From: JABDOU01 sp041609995
GTDB lineage: Bacteria; Actinomycetota; Acidimicrobiia; Spongiisociales; SHLN01
DNA: 28,044 nt
NCBI GenBank assembly: GCA_041609995.1
Contig: JBFIPU010000026.1
Span: forward strand, 1 to 28,044
Direction: 5' to 3'
The notes under the pieces were generated by a model, which was not told the origin of the DNA, searched no databases, and saw nothing but the letters and a program-made list of their open reading frames with translations. Each line of letters begins with the position of its first letter. The first letter of the stretch is position 1. Made by a program: the position numbers and the translations under genes. Positions 1 to 7,175 of the stretch are shown here, in pieces.

Positions 1-50
1 AACATCACGGGCGGGAGGGTCCGCGTTTTTTGGGAACATCACGGGCAGGA
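1..50. repeat. Two-copy direct repeat at window edge
   Basis: The 16-base unit AACATCACGGGCGGGA at 1-16 recurs with one change (AACATCACGGGCAGGA) at 35-50, with starts 34 bases apart. The array may extend upstream of the window. I see no coding signal in 1-232: reading frames there are short and lack family features. The stretch lies downstream of the minus-strand polymerase gene that ends at 233. Confidence 0.5.
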
Positions 51-232
51 ACTCCCTTTGTGTCGTTTGGAAGGCTGCCCAGCTCCATGGGAACACGCCA
101 CCCACAATGGTCGCCCTCCGGGAGGATGCGGAGCATGCGGAGGAGGGCAAGGCACCGGTGCGAAATGAAGTGGAGCAGGGTAGGGGGAAAGCCGGAAGGT
201 CGTGGGCAGCGTACTGACCGGTTGGGCCGGGC

Positions 233-1228
233 TCAGCTTTCCCAGTTGGCCTCGTTCCTGGCTGACGGGCGGACCCGGGGAGGCTCCCCGGGCATTTTGG
301 GGTAGTGGGGGGGCCACGGGGCCTCGCCCAGGCCCCGTTCCTCGTCGGCGGCGACCATGTCCAGCACCGGCGCCAGGTCACCGGCGGCCTCGTCGATCCC
401 CTCGGTCAGGTCACCGACGTCGGCCCAGCGGTCCCGGAAACTCATCAAGTCGAAGTCGTGGGTGTGGATCTCGTCGAGCTCGTCCCACCGAAACGGGGTC
501 GAGACGTAGCCGGTATGACGAACGCTGTATGCGGATGCAATGGTCTTGTCCCATGCGTTCTGGTTGAAATCGATGAAAACACCCTCGCGTTCCTCCTTCC
601 ACCAGGCGGTGGTGGCCAGCTCTGTCCGGCGCTCGAGCTCACGAGCGAGAGCCAGGCCCGCTCGCCGGACCTGGAAGAAGTCCCACTCCTGGCGCAACCG
701 GACGTAGATGTGGATGCCCCGGTTGCCGGACGTCTTGGGCCATCCGGTCAGGCCGACCTCGTCGAGCAGTTGTCGGGCGGCGCCGGCCACCTCGCGGGCG
801 GCTTCGAAGTCGTAGCCGTCGGTGGGGTCCAAGTCGAGGCGGAGCTCATCGGGGTGCTCGAGGTCATCGGCCCGTGCATTCCAAGGGTTGAGGTCGACGC
901 AATTCTGCTGGGCCATCCAGATGACATCGCCTTCATCCAGCGGCAAGAACATCTTGCCGGGCCGAGCCGAGGGGAACTTGACGTCCACCATCTGTCGAGC
1001 CCCTTTGATTGCGCGCTTGACGAATACTGGTTCGGCGTTGACCCCCTGGTTGAAGCGCTTGAGCAACACGGGGCGGTTGTAGACGTTACGCAACGCCCCT
1101 TCGACGCACATGAGGTAATGGTCGACCAGGTTCATCTTGGTCCAGCCCTGGTCCGGGAACATCAGTTTGGATCCCGACGAGATCCGTATCTCGCGGTCAC
1201 CGGCCGTTACGTGGGTTTCTTCAGCCAT
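233..1228 (-). CDS. Stand-alone LigD-type DNA polymerase/primase domain protein (PolDom, AEP superfamily)
   Basis: This 331-residue protein has the fold markers of the polymerase domain of bacterial LigD, an archaeo-eukaryotic primase relative used in non-homologous end joining. Visible motifs are the metal-binding pair LDLDP (Asp132, Asp134), the nucleotide-binding SGNRGIHIY (167-175) and the third acidic residue in VFIDFNQN (Asp220). Spacing matches mycobacterial LigD PolDom. There is no ligase or phosphoesterase domain, so it resembles the separate PolDom (PrimC/LigD-like) proteins of actinobacteria. It may fill gaps or add ribonucleotides at DNA ends; that role is inferred from family. 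Its ATG overlaps the end of the upstream cupin gene by 8 bases (ATGGCTGA), implying translational coupling. No ku gene or ligase is in the window. The C-terminal tail from about 300 is Pro/Arg rich. Confidence 0.9.
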   Translation of the reverse strand: MAEETHVTAGDREIRISSGSKLMFPDQGWTKMNLVDHYLMCVEGALRNVYNRPVLLKRFNQGVNAEPVFVKRAIKGARQMVDVKFPSARPGKMFLPLDEGDVIWMAQQNCVDLNPWNARADDLEHPDELRLDLDPTDGYDFEAAREVAGAARQLLDEVGLTGWPKTSGNRGIHIYVRLRQEWDFFQVRRAGLALARELERRTELATTAWWKEEREGVFIDFNQNAWDKTIASAYSVRHTGYVSTPFRWDELDEIHTHDFDLMSFRDRWADVGDLTEGIDEAAGDLAPVLDMVAADEERGLGEAPWPPHYPKMPGEPPRVRPSARNEANWES

Positions 1229-1562
1229 GACCGGGCGTGGGGTTTCCGTACTGTTTCGTCTCGGGCTTCTCCAGGAGCAGGCAGTGGGCCACCTCGTCCG
1301 CCACAGGGCGGTGTTCGGTACCGGCCGCGACGACGAACACGTCGCCCGGCCCCATGGTCACCGCGACTTCACCCGCCAGTTCTATGCGAAACGTTCCGTC
1401 CCAGCACAGGAACAGTTCGTCTTCATCGTGCGTGTGCCAGGGGAACTCGCCTTCCAGCCGGACGACCCGAACGATGGCGTCATTGACGGTGACGAGGTCG
1501 GTGGGCTGGTAGGGCCCCGGGAGCCGGCGGATGGCGTCGGTGATGGAGGTCGGCTGTTGCAT
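1221..1562 (-). CDS. Small single-domain cupin protein
   Basis: This is a 113-residue cupin beta-barrel. The first motif is HTHDEDELF, with probable metal ligands His43, His45 and Glu49; the second is GPGDVFVVAAGTEH, with His84. The family binds a divalent metal, but the substrate cannot be read from sequence, so the role is unknown. I place the start at the ATG at 1562 because a TACAAT box ends six bases before it, the leaderless pattern seen at other genes here. An in-frame ATG at 1634 would add 24 residues (MPLNVVDLADEG...) that do not look like cupin sequence, although a GGGGGA lies upstream of it. The stop codon sits inside the start region of the polymerase gene, so the two are probably one transcript. 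Confidence 0.85.
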   Translation of the reverse strand: MQQPTSITDAIRRLPGPYQPTDLVTVNDAIVRVVRLEGEFPWHTHDEDELFLCWDGTFRIELAGEVAVTMGPGDVFVVAAGTEHRPVADEVAHCLLLEKPETKQYGNPTPGHG

Positions 1563-1568
1563 GTGCGG

Positions 1569-1574
1569 ATTGTA
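1569..1574 (-). promoter_or_regulatory. Putative -10 box of leaderless cupin mRNA
   Basis: Read on the minus strand, TACAAT is followed by six bases (CCGCAC) and then ATG. This would put the transcription start on or next to the start codon. No clear -35 box is seen 17 bases upstream. The same geometry occurs at several other genes in the window. Confidence 0.5.
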
Positions 1575-1701
1575 TGAGCCACCCGGGAAGGAACACCGTC
1601 CTTCATCAGCGAGATCGACCACGTTGAGTGGCATTCGGCGTCAAAGTCCCCCTATTCTGTCAGTAGTCGGACGCAGAAAGTGAGCGGAGCTTGCGAGGGT
1701 T

Positions 1702-1737
1702 CTCGTTGCGGTGGCGTGCTGGACCCACCGCAACGGG
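1702..1737 (-). terminator. Strong hairpin downstream of menA
   Basis: CGTTGCGGTGG (1704-1714) pairs perfectly with CCACCGCAACG (1725-1735) around a 10-base loop. A U-G and a C-G pair extend the stem to 13. It lies about 45 bases after the menA stop and before the cupin promoter, the right place for a transcription end. There is no U-run after the stem on either strand, so it may be a U-less terminator, an RNA-stabilising stem, or a protein-binding dyad. Confidence 0.6.
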
Positions 1738-1782
1738 CGTCCGACCCCTGGGTCACGACCCTCCGTTCACGAGTTGGCTCGA

Positions 1783-2691
1783 TCAGCCGACGACGCGTAC
1801 CACGGTGATCCCGCCGGCAACCAGGAGCCCCACCGCCAGCTGCGTCTGGGCAGTGCCTCGCAGAACGGTTATCAGGTCCTGGCCGGCGGCGCCGGCCCGT
1901 ACCTTTCTGATCAGGCCGATGGCACCCACGACGGCCACCACGGAGGCGATGGCGCCCGGTGGTACAACACGGGCAATGGCGCCGATGGCCGGCAGCAGGG
2001 TGCCGCCCGCCAGCAACGCTGCATAGAGCTGCTCGCTCTTCTCACGGCCGAGCCGAACGGCGAGTGTGTTCTTGCCGGCGGCCTGGTCGGTCGGTATGTC
2101 GCGGACGTTGTTGGCCACCAGGATGGCTGTTGCCAGCAAGCCGATCGGAACCGAAAGCCACCAGGCGTCGGCCGGTGCCGATGAATCGTGCACGTAGCGG
2201 CTGCCGACGGTGGCCACCACGCCAAAGAAGATGAACACGAAGACCTCCCCCAGCCCGGCGTATCCGTAGGGACGGGGACCGCCGGTGTAACCGAGGGCGG
2301 CGGCGATCGACACGACGCCGATGACGATGACGATCCAGCCGGCCTGGGACGCCAGATAGATGCCTCCTGTGGCTGCCAGTCCGAACATGGCCCACACCCC
2401 CGTCCATACCTGTCGGCTGGTCAAGAGACCGGTCGAAACGACCCGGGTCGGGCCGAGCCGGTCGGCGGTATCGGCGCCCCGCCTGGCGTCCGATGCGTCG
2501 TTGGCGAAGTTGGTAGAGATCTGGATGGCGGTCGCTGCGAGCAACGTGACGATGAAGATGTCCCAGCGAAACACATCATCATCGAAGGCCAGTGAGCCGC
2601 CGACCAGCACCGGCACGACGGCCGCCCACAAAGTGGCGGGGCGGCTGGCTGTCACCCAGGGAGAGAGCCCTCCGGCCTCAACCGAAGGCAT
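1783..2691 (-). CDS. menA: 1,4-dihydroxy-2-naphthoate polyprenyltransferase (MenA, UbiA family)
   Basis: This is a 302-residue integral membrane prenyltransferase of the UbiA superfamily. It attaches the polyprenyl tail to 1,4-dihydroxy-2-naphthoate, the membrane step of menaquinone synthesis. The first Asp-rich motif is NDASDARRGAD (64-74), followed by RLGPTRVVSTG; the second is NNVRDIPTD (194-202), then KNTLAVRLG. Eight or nine hydrophobic segments are visible, and length and motifs match MenA. I chose the ATG at 2691: its 14-base overlap with the stop of the upstream beta-propeller gene suggests coupling, and a longer frame from 2835 adds only low-complexity sequence read out of phase through that gene. 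Menaquinone supply fits with the cytochrome oxidase assembly genes upstream. The gene is followed by the hairpin at 1702-1737. Confidence 0.9.
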   Translation of the reverse strand: MPSVEAGGLSPWVTASRPATLWAAVVPVLVGGSLAFDDDVFRWDIFIVTLLAATAIQISTNFANDASDARRGADTADRLGPTRVVSTGLLTSRQVWTGVWAMFGLAATGGIYLASQAGWIVIVIGVVSIAAALGYTGGPRPYGYAGLGEVFVFIFFGVVATVGSRYVHDSSAPADAWWLSVPIGLLATAILVANNVRDIPTDQAAGKNTLAVRLGREKSEQLYAALLAGGTLLPAIGAIARVVPPGAIASVVAVVGAIGLIRKVRAGAAGQDLITVLRGTAQTQLAVGLLVAGGITVVRVVG

Positions 2692-4183
2692 AGAAGTAGC
2701 CGTCGCGGGCGCCGACGTAAATCCTGCCTTTCCACACTGTCGGCGTCGATTCGATACAGCCCGACTCGAGGTCGAACTGGGAGATGGACACCGGTGCGGC
2801 GGGATCGGTGGTGTCGTAGAACCGCAGGCCACCACCCGCCTCGCAATTCACCGACACCACGAGGACGTCGTCGACCAGGAGGGGTGAAGACCAGGCATGG
2901 TGGCCCACGTCGTCGCGGAAGAGCACTTCGCCCGTGTCGGCGTCGACGGCCAGCAGCTCGCCGGGGTGGGTGGTGACGTACAGCACGCCATCGCCGAGGG
3001 CCGGCGTCGCCCACAGCCCGCCGTCGTCTCCGCTCAGCAGCGGCGGGATGTCGACTCCCCACACGAACGGGTCTCCGCGAGATGGGTCCAGCTTCACGAG
3101 CTGGCCCACCTCCCGACTGCGAGCGTTGAATCGCTCCAGTTCGACAGGTACGTAGAGGGCTCCGGAGTCGTCGATGACGATGGAGGCGTCGATGTCGTCG
3201 CCCAGCCAGTAGTCGAAGACGATCGGTAACTCACCGTTGCGCACGTTGGAGATGTCGAGGCCGACCACCCGGCCGCCACCGTTGGCGAAGTAGGCGACAT
3301 CGCCGAAGATTGCCACCGAGTTCTCGATGGAGAGGTTGCGGCCGACCCGCTCTATCAGCTCGGTCGTCCAACCATTGAAGGTGGCGAGCACGTCGGGTGC
3401 CACGGACACCTGACCATCCTCTCGGTAGGCCCGGTTGAGGAGCACCGCATAGAAGATCCCGTTCTCGCCACCTTCGTAGAGGATGTCATCGATGATCGAC
3501 GGGTTGCCGTCCCAGTCGTTGTTCCAGATGCCACTCCAGTCCTCTGCATCGATCGCCCACAATTCGGTCGGTACTTCCCGGTCGAGCGCCAGAATGCGCA
3601 ATTTGTTGTCTCGTGATCCGAAGTAGAGCAGCGGGTAACCGTCGGGATCGAGCGTGACCGACCCCTTGATCGCATCGCCCGTCACGAACGGCGGCCGGGT
3701 GGGCTGTCCGGTGGCGGCGTCGAGGAAGTGGACCCGGTGATCGTATGCACCGAAGATGACCTCGGTCACGCCATCGTTTCGTTCATAGACGACCGGCTGC
3801 CCGGTCCAGGCGGTTCCGCATTTGGTCTCGGGTCCGCTGCCCACGTTGGTCACGCCGCACATCTCGCCGAACCGCCACAGGATCTCCGGCTCGGTGGGGA
3901 CGGGGCCGACCCCGTACCAGGTGTGGGTGGGGTTGCCCCGAAACTGCAGGACTCCCTCAACCGAGCCGTGCGGCTTGCCCACCACGTTGACAAAGCTCGG
4001 GGGTTCGGTCGTGGTCGTGGTGGTGGGCGCAACCGTTGGCGCCGGGTTTTCTTCAGCAGCGGCGGCGGCTGCCAGGGAGGGGGCCGTGGTCGTTGTCTGC
4101 TCGATGCCGGCCAGCTCGCCTGCCACCGTCGAGCAACCGACCGCCGCCATCGCCACCGTCAACAGCGTGATGACCGACCTCAT
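2678..4183 (-). CDS. Secreted lipoprotein with PQQ-like beta-propeller repeats
   Basis: This 501-residue protein starts with a lipoprotein signal (MRSVITLLTVAMAAVGC, lipid-bearing Cys17). A low-complexity Thr/Ala/Pro linker follows (about 25-65, including runs of Thr), then a long domain of repeated blades. Blade signatures are phrases such as VHFLDAATGQPTRP, DNKLRILALDR, LLAVDADTGEVLFRDD and the final GRIYVGARDGYFYAFG. These are PQQ-like/BamB-like propeller repeats; calcium/PQQ dehydrogenase active-site features were not seen, so I infer a binding or scaffolding role outside the membrane. The substrate is unknown. The start at 4183 gives an ATGA overlap with the Rossmann gene upstream and puts the signal peptide first. 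It ends overlapping menA, so it belongs to the respiratory operon. Confidence 0.8.
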   Translation of the reverse strand: MRSVITLLTVAMAAVGCSTVAGELAGIEQTTTTAPSLAAAAAAEENPAPTVAPTTTTTTEPPSFVNVVGKPHGSVEGVLQFRGNPTHTWYGVGPVPTEPEILWRFGEMCGVTNVGSGPETKCGTAWTGQPVVYERNDGVTEVIFGAYDHRVHFLDAATGQPTRPPFVTGDAIKGSVTLDPDGYPLLYFGSRDNKLRILALDREVPTELWAIDAEDWSGIWNNDWDGNPSIIDDILYEGGENGIFYAVLLNRAYREDGQVSVAPDVLATFNGWTTELIERVGRNLSIENSVAIFGDVAYFANGGGRVVGLDISNVRNGELPIVFDYWLGDDIDASIVIDDSGALYVPVELERFNARSREVGQLVKLDPSRGDPFVWGVDIPPLLSGDDGGLWATPALGDGVLYVTTHPGELLAVDADTGEVLFRDDVGHHAWSSPLLVDDVLVVSVNCEAGGGLRFYDTTDPAAPVSISQFDLESGCIESTPTVWKGRIYVGARDGYFYAFG

Positions 4184-4635
4184 AACGATGCACGTTCGTC
4201 CAGCTCTGCCGCCTCCCGCGCCGCTGCGTCGGGATTGTCGGTTTCGACGGCTGCGAACTCGGGGGCACACGAATCGAGCCCGGCGGCCACCGCCAGCGAT
4301 CGGGGACCGAGCCAGATGATTCGCCGTACTCCGGCGTCGCGCAGCGCTTCGGCCCAGGCCCGCGCCACCTCCACCGGGGAATCGGCGAACGACCGCTCGC
4401 GAGCGTCGCCGGTGGCATGGGAGACGAGGACGGCGGAGAACACCGAGGTGGCCGCCCCGCTCACATGGGAGGCATCGGATACATCGCCCGTTGCGACTTT
4501 GATTCCCTGTTTCTTCAGCTCCAGGCCGGCACCCGGGTCGGTGACAAATGCCCGGATCTCACCGTGGCGGCCCCCCAGGGCGCGGATGACGGCCTCGCCC
4601 GGCACGGTGTCGGCCCCGACCACGAGCACCGGCAT
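4180..4635 (-). CDS. Short NAD(P)-binding Rossmann protein (NmrA-like/atypical SDR)
   Basis: This 151-residue protein opens with a dinucleotide-binding turn, MPVLVVGADTVPGEAVIRAL, of the GxxxxxG type found in NmrA-like and atypical short-chain dehydrogenase proteins. KKQGIKVATGDVSD follows, typical of the strand after the second helix, and then VRRIIWLGPRS. It is far shorter than full NmrA or SDR proteins (about 250-300 residues) and lacks a visible YxxxK catalytic pair, so it is more likely a nucleotide sensor or a reduced relative than an active reductase (inference). It starts one base after the ctaG stop and ends with an ATGA overlap to the propeller lipoprotein gene, so it is tightly embedded in the operon. 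Confidence 0.7.
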   Translation of the reverse strand: MPVLVVGADTVPGEAVIRALGGRHGEIRAFVTDPGAGLELKKQGIKVATGDVSDASHVSGAATSVFSAVLVSHATGDARERSFADSPVEVARAWAEALRDAGVRRIIWLGPRSLAVAAGLDSCAPEFAAVETDNPDAAAREAAELDERASL

Positions 4636-4636
4636 G

Positions 4637-5458
4637 TCAGCTGTCCACCCGCCGGGCCTGGGTGGCGGGGACGCCCTCCTGCCTCGCCCATCGAAAGAAC
4701 ATCACGCCGATGGCAAACCACGTGATGGGGATGGCGGCGACCTTCATGATCAAACCGGCGATCTGTTGATCTTCCAAGGCCGTCAGGTCGAAGACCCGGG
4801 GGGCCAGCTCGTATGTGTTGTAGAGCGGGAAATCGCCGAACGTGAGTGCGCTCGCCGGGATGACCGCGATGACCGAGGTGGTGAGGAAGAGATACAGGAT
4901 GCGGGCCAGATACGTGGGGGCGCGGAACTCGGGGATGGGAGACATCACAGGCAGCCACAGGGCGAGGCCGGTCACGATCCAGATCATGTCCATCGCGAAA
5001 GAGCCGAATTGGTTGGCGCGCAGGCTGTCGACCGTGATGGGGGCGTGGGTGGCCACGAGCAGGGCGTTATAGAGGAATCCTGAGAACAGCAAGGAGCCTG
5101 TGACCCGGCGGGTGAGGCGGTAGAGGCGAAGGCGGGCCAGGATACGGCGCAGCATCCACTCTGGCGTTCCTTTGAGTAGCAGGGGAACTGCCACCATCGC
5201 ATACAACACGAACTGGACCATGTGGGCTGAAGCCAGGTAACCGGCCCCCAGCGGTCCCAGGGGCCAGTCGGATGCCGCCCACAGCGTGAGCACGCCCAGC
5301 AGGAAGTAGATCTTCTGGCTCAACGACACCGCTTTGCGGCGCGCCATGCGGAAATACGTGAGGAGAAGGCCGCCGACGATGACCCACACTCCCGGATAGA
5401 GCGTGGGCTCCCAGGTCCAGGGCCGCAGCGAGGACGTGCACCACCAGCTCCAATTCAT
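4637..5458 (-). CDS. ctaG: Cytochrome c oxidase assembly factor CtaG (caa3-type)
   Basis: This 273-residue polytopic membrane protein has about seven hydrophobic spans. The beginning WSWWCTSSLRPWTWEPTLYP, and internal stretches such as YLASAHMVQFVLYAMVAVPLLLKGTPEWMLRR and NALLVATHAPITVDSLRAN, are typical of the Caa3_CtaG family. Members help assemble or metallate caa3-type cytochrome c oxidase, probably by handling copper. This is the actinobacterial/Bacillus type, not the Cox11-like CtaG of proteobacteria. The gene follows sco1, PCu(A)C and cytochrome c genes, as expected. A hairpin and a TAACCT box six bases before the ATG suggest it can also be transcribed on its own as a leaderless message. 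Confidence 0.88.
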   Translation of the reverse strand: MNWSWWCTSSLRPWTWEPTLYPGVWVIVGGLLLTYFRMARRKAVSLSQKIYFLLGVLTLWAASDWPLGPLGAGYLASAHMVQFVLYAMVAVPLLLKGTPEWMLRRILARLRLYRLTRRVTGSLLFSGFLYNALLVATHAPITVDSLRANQFGSFAMDMIWIVTGLALWLPVMSPIPEFRAPTYLARILYLFLTTSVIAVIPASALTFGDFPLYNTYELAPRVFDLTALEDQQIAGLIMKVAAIPITWFAIGVMFFRWARQEGVPATQARRVDS

Positions 5459-5464
5459 GGTGCC

Positions 5465-5470
5465 AGGTTA
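5465..5470 (-). promoter_or_regulatory. Putative -10 box of leaderless ctaG mRNA
   Basis: On the minus strand TAACCT is followed by GGCACC and the ctaG ATG, a six-base gap. No convincing -35 element is visible. It lies in the 58-base gap after the cytochrome c gene. Confidence 0.5.
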
Positions 5471-5504
5471 GGGACGGATACTCCGATAAGCACTGGTGGA
5501 TCCT

Positions 5505-5525
5505 GGCGGGTGCGGCTCACCCGCC
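5505..5525 (-). terminator. Hairpin spanning the cytochrome c stop codon
   Basis: Read on the minus strand, GGCGGGT pairs perfectly with ACCCGCC around a 7-base loop (GAGCCGC). The 5' arm covers the last Gly codons and the start of the TGA of the cytochrome c gene. There is no U-run. It may attenuate read-through into ctaG, which appears to have its own promoter just downstream. Confidence 0.4.
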
Positions 5526-5891
5526 GAGCGATTCGATGAAGGCGGCGATCTCTGCGATCTCCTCGTCGCTGATCAAGTACGGTGGCATGAAGCCGCGATA
5601 GTCGCCGACGACGGCCTGATGGGGAAAGAGGATCGAGCTGCGGACGTATGCGGCGTCAACCACCAGCTCGGTGCCGTTGATGTCCGTTCTCTGCTGTCCC
5701 CAGATGCCGTCCCACACCGGTCCCAGATCGGGGCGTTCACCACTGTGGCATACGAGGCACCCGAGGTCGGCTGCCAGCTCGGCTCCAGCTGCGACCGGGT
5801 CTGACCGGGTGTCGGAGCCGGTGGCGGAATCAGGCACGCCACCACACGAAGCCAGCAAACACACCAGCGCTATCGACACAGCCCGCCGCAT
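5517..5891 (-). CDS. Lipoprotein mono-haem cytochrome c
   Basis: This 124-residue protein has a lipoprotein signal (LVCLLASC, lipid-bearing Cys16). One haem-attachment motif, CLVCH (Cys45, Cys48, His49), and a distal methionine in GFMPPY (Met102) give His/Met ligation. The ending LISDEEIAEIAAFIESLGG is the usual last helix of small class I cytochromes c. The domain resembles the cytochrome c tail fused to subunit II of caa3 oxidases, so it is probably an electron carrier or detached domain anchored outside the membrane next to the oxidase (inference). The ATG follows the PCu(A)C stop codon with no gap (TAG then ATG). Confidence 0.9.
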   Translation of the reverse strand: MRRAVSIALVCLLASCGGVPDSATGSDTRSDPVAAGAELAADLGCLVCHSGERPDLGPVWDGIWGQQRTDINGTELVVDAAYVRSSILFPHQAVVGDYRGFMPPYLISDEEIAEIAAFIESLGG

Positions 5892-6344
5892 CTATTTGGC
5901 CTCTATCTCCGCCAGGTATTCGGTGAGGGTCATCACCTCGACCTTCTTCGTGACCGCGTCCATCGTCTCGAACTCGAACGTCAGCTCGAGCTCATCACCG
6001 GCTGCCACGCCATCTGCGCCCATGATCATCACATGCAAGGTCCCGGGACGTAGCGACACGGTTTCTCCCGGACGGACCTCGATCGCCTCCACCGGTTGCA
6101 TGGTGGCCTGGCCATCGGCGGCAATCGAGGTCTCGTGGAGCATTGCCGCATATCCCGTCACCGAGACGCTCGTCAGGCGGTCGGCCACCTCGGTCGGGTT
6201 GTCGATATCGAGGTAGGCGGCGGCGTTGGGCCCGTTGGGCTCGACCACCACGGCGTTGCTGATGGTGATCGCGGGGTCACCGCCGCAGGCACCCAGAACG
6301 ATTCCCAACACGATCAGGGTCAGGAACCGCCGCCGCCCGGTCAT
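5892..6344 (-). CDS. PCu(A)C-type periplasmic copper chaperone, lipoprotein form
   Basis: This 150-residue protein has a lipoprotein signal (FLTLIVLGIVLGAC, Cys20). The copper-binding signature H(M)X10MX21HXM is met with exact spacing: His70, Met82, His104 and Met106. The residue after the first His is Glu rather than Met. PCu(A)C proteins carry Cu(I) outside the membrane and deliver it to the CuA site of cytochrome oxidase subunit II, usually together with Sco1. The start at 6344 forms an ATGA overlap with the sco1 stop; an upstream in-frame ATG at 6380 would put extra sequence before the signal peptide. The cytochrome c gene follows without a gap. Confidence 0.92.
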   Translation of the reverse strand: MTGRRRFLTLIVLGIVLGACGGDPAITISNAVVVEPNGPNAAAYLDIDNPTEVADRLTSVSVTGYAAMLHETSIAADGQATMQPVEAIEVRPGETVSLRPGTLHVMIMGADGVAAGDELELTFEFETMDAVTKKVEVMTLTEYLAEIEAK

Positions 6345-6952
6345 CTGATCTGGGCCAAGAGCTCGAGGTCCTGTGCCCACTGGCTCTGGCGGGTTCCGAA
6401 CGGGTAGATCGTGTATCCGAGCCCGTCCGGGGCCCAGGCGAATACCTGGGCGGCGTGACCGACCAGGTATTCGGCATCGGTGGGGTCTCCCAGGATCGCC
6501 GGTGGCACCCCCAGGGCTTGCTCGGCTGCCGCCAGTTCCTCCGGCGAGCCCCAGAGGCCGATGTAGTCCTCGTTGAATCCGTCGAGGTAGTCACGGATCA
6601 CGGAGGGCGAGTCGCGACCGGGGTCGACCGACACGAAGATGACCTCGGTCTGCTGCCGCAGAGGTGGGTTGCGGTCGAGAACGGCAGTGATCTGTGCCAG
6701 ATGCACCGGACAGATGTCCGGGCAGGCGGTGTAGCCGAAGTAGAGCAGCGTGAGCTTGCCTTCGGTTTCCGGGCGGAAGTCGTAAGAACGGCCCTCGGTG
6801 TCGGTGAGGACGAAATCCGGTTTCGGGGTCGGCTCGGGCAATTCGACACCGGCGAATCGGCTCGAGTTGACGGGTTCGGTCCGTTCTGCCGCGCAGGCGG
6901 ACAGCGCCACGGCCGAGGCGAGGAGAAGAGGAAGCAACAGGGTGCGCGTCAC
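6341..6952 (-). CDS. SCO1/SenC family CuA-assembly thioredoxin-fold lipoprotein
   Basis: This 203-residue lipoprotein has a signal ending LSAC (Cys20), followed by a thioredoxin fold. The copper/redox motif is CPDIC (Cys77, Cys81), and the third ligand lies in YLVGHAAQVF (His166), the standard Sco CxxxC plus His set. Sco proteins reduce or load the CuA centre of cytochrome c oxidase subunit II. It is the first gene of the minus-strand operon and overlaps the PCu(A)C gene by four bases. The start codon is GTG, with a TAGCCT box seven bases ahead, suggesting a leaderless message. Confidence 0.93.
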   Translation of the reverse strand: MTRTLLLPLLLASAVALSACAAERTEPVNSSRFAGVELPEPTPKPDFVLTDTEGRSYDFRPETEGKLTLLYFGYTACPDICPVHLAQITAVLDRNPPLRQQTEVIFVSVDPGRDSPSVIRDYLDGFNEDYIGLWGSPEELAAAEQALGVPPAILGDPTDAEYLVGHAAQVFAWAPDGLGYTIYPFGTRQSQWAQDLELLAQIR

Positions 6953-6959
6953 AGCCGAG

Positions 6960-6965
6960 AGGCTA
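6960..6965 (-). promoter_or_regulatory. Putative -10 box of the sco1 operon
   Basis: On the minus strand TAGCCT is followed by CTCGGCT and then the GTG start, a seven-base gap. This implies a leaderless or nearly leaderless transcript for the copper/cytochrome block. No clear -35 box was seen. Confidence 0.5.
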
Positions 6966-7046
6966 CGACCGTTGACCGGCTATGGGGAAGACGACGATGG
7001 CGGGGACGAACAGGTGCGGAACTCCCGTCAGGACTTTCCGCCCCTC

Positions 7047-7073
7047 GTTAACGGCTCGAAACCTTCCGTTAAC
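7047..7073 (+). promoter_or_regulatory. GlnR-like operator upstream of gltBD
   Basis: GTTAA (7047-7051), six bases, GAAAC (7058-7062), six bases and TTAAC (7069-7073) follow the actinobacterial GlnR layout GTnAC-n6-GAAAC-n6-GTnAC with one mismatch in each outer element. The same stretch is also an inverted repeat, GTTAACGG (7047-7054) and CCGTTAAC (7066-7073). It lies about 100 bases before gltB in the 223-base divergent gap shared with sco1. GlnR governs nitrogen assimilation genes in actinobacteria, so a site here makes functional sense. No strong -35/-10 pair was recognised for gltB; TAAGTT at 7084-7089 is a weak -10 candidate. Confidence 0.5.
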
Positions 7074-7175
7074 AATTGGTCGGTAAGTTCGCAGTTCCGG
7101 TTGGGGCGTACGGCAGGACTCCGCGCGCCATCCGGTGGTGTGGAAAGGGATGAAGTCTCCGGAAAGACGACGCGC

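Noticed and set aside
1..50. CRISPR array
   Set aside because: Only two units with one 18-base spacer and no cas genes in the window.
3728..5083. 451-residue plus-strand frame opposite the propeller, Rossmann and ctaG genes
   Set aside because: It crosses three well-supported minus-strand genes and has low-complexity content; no recognisable domain.
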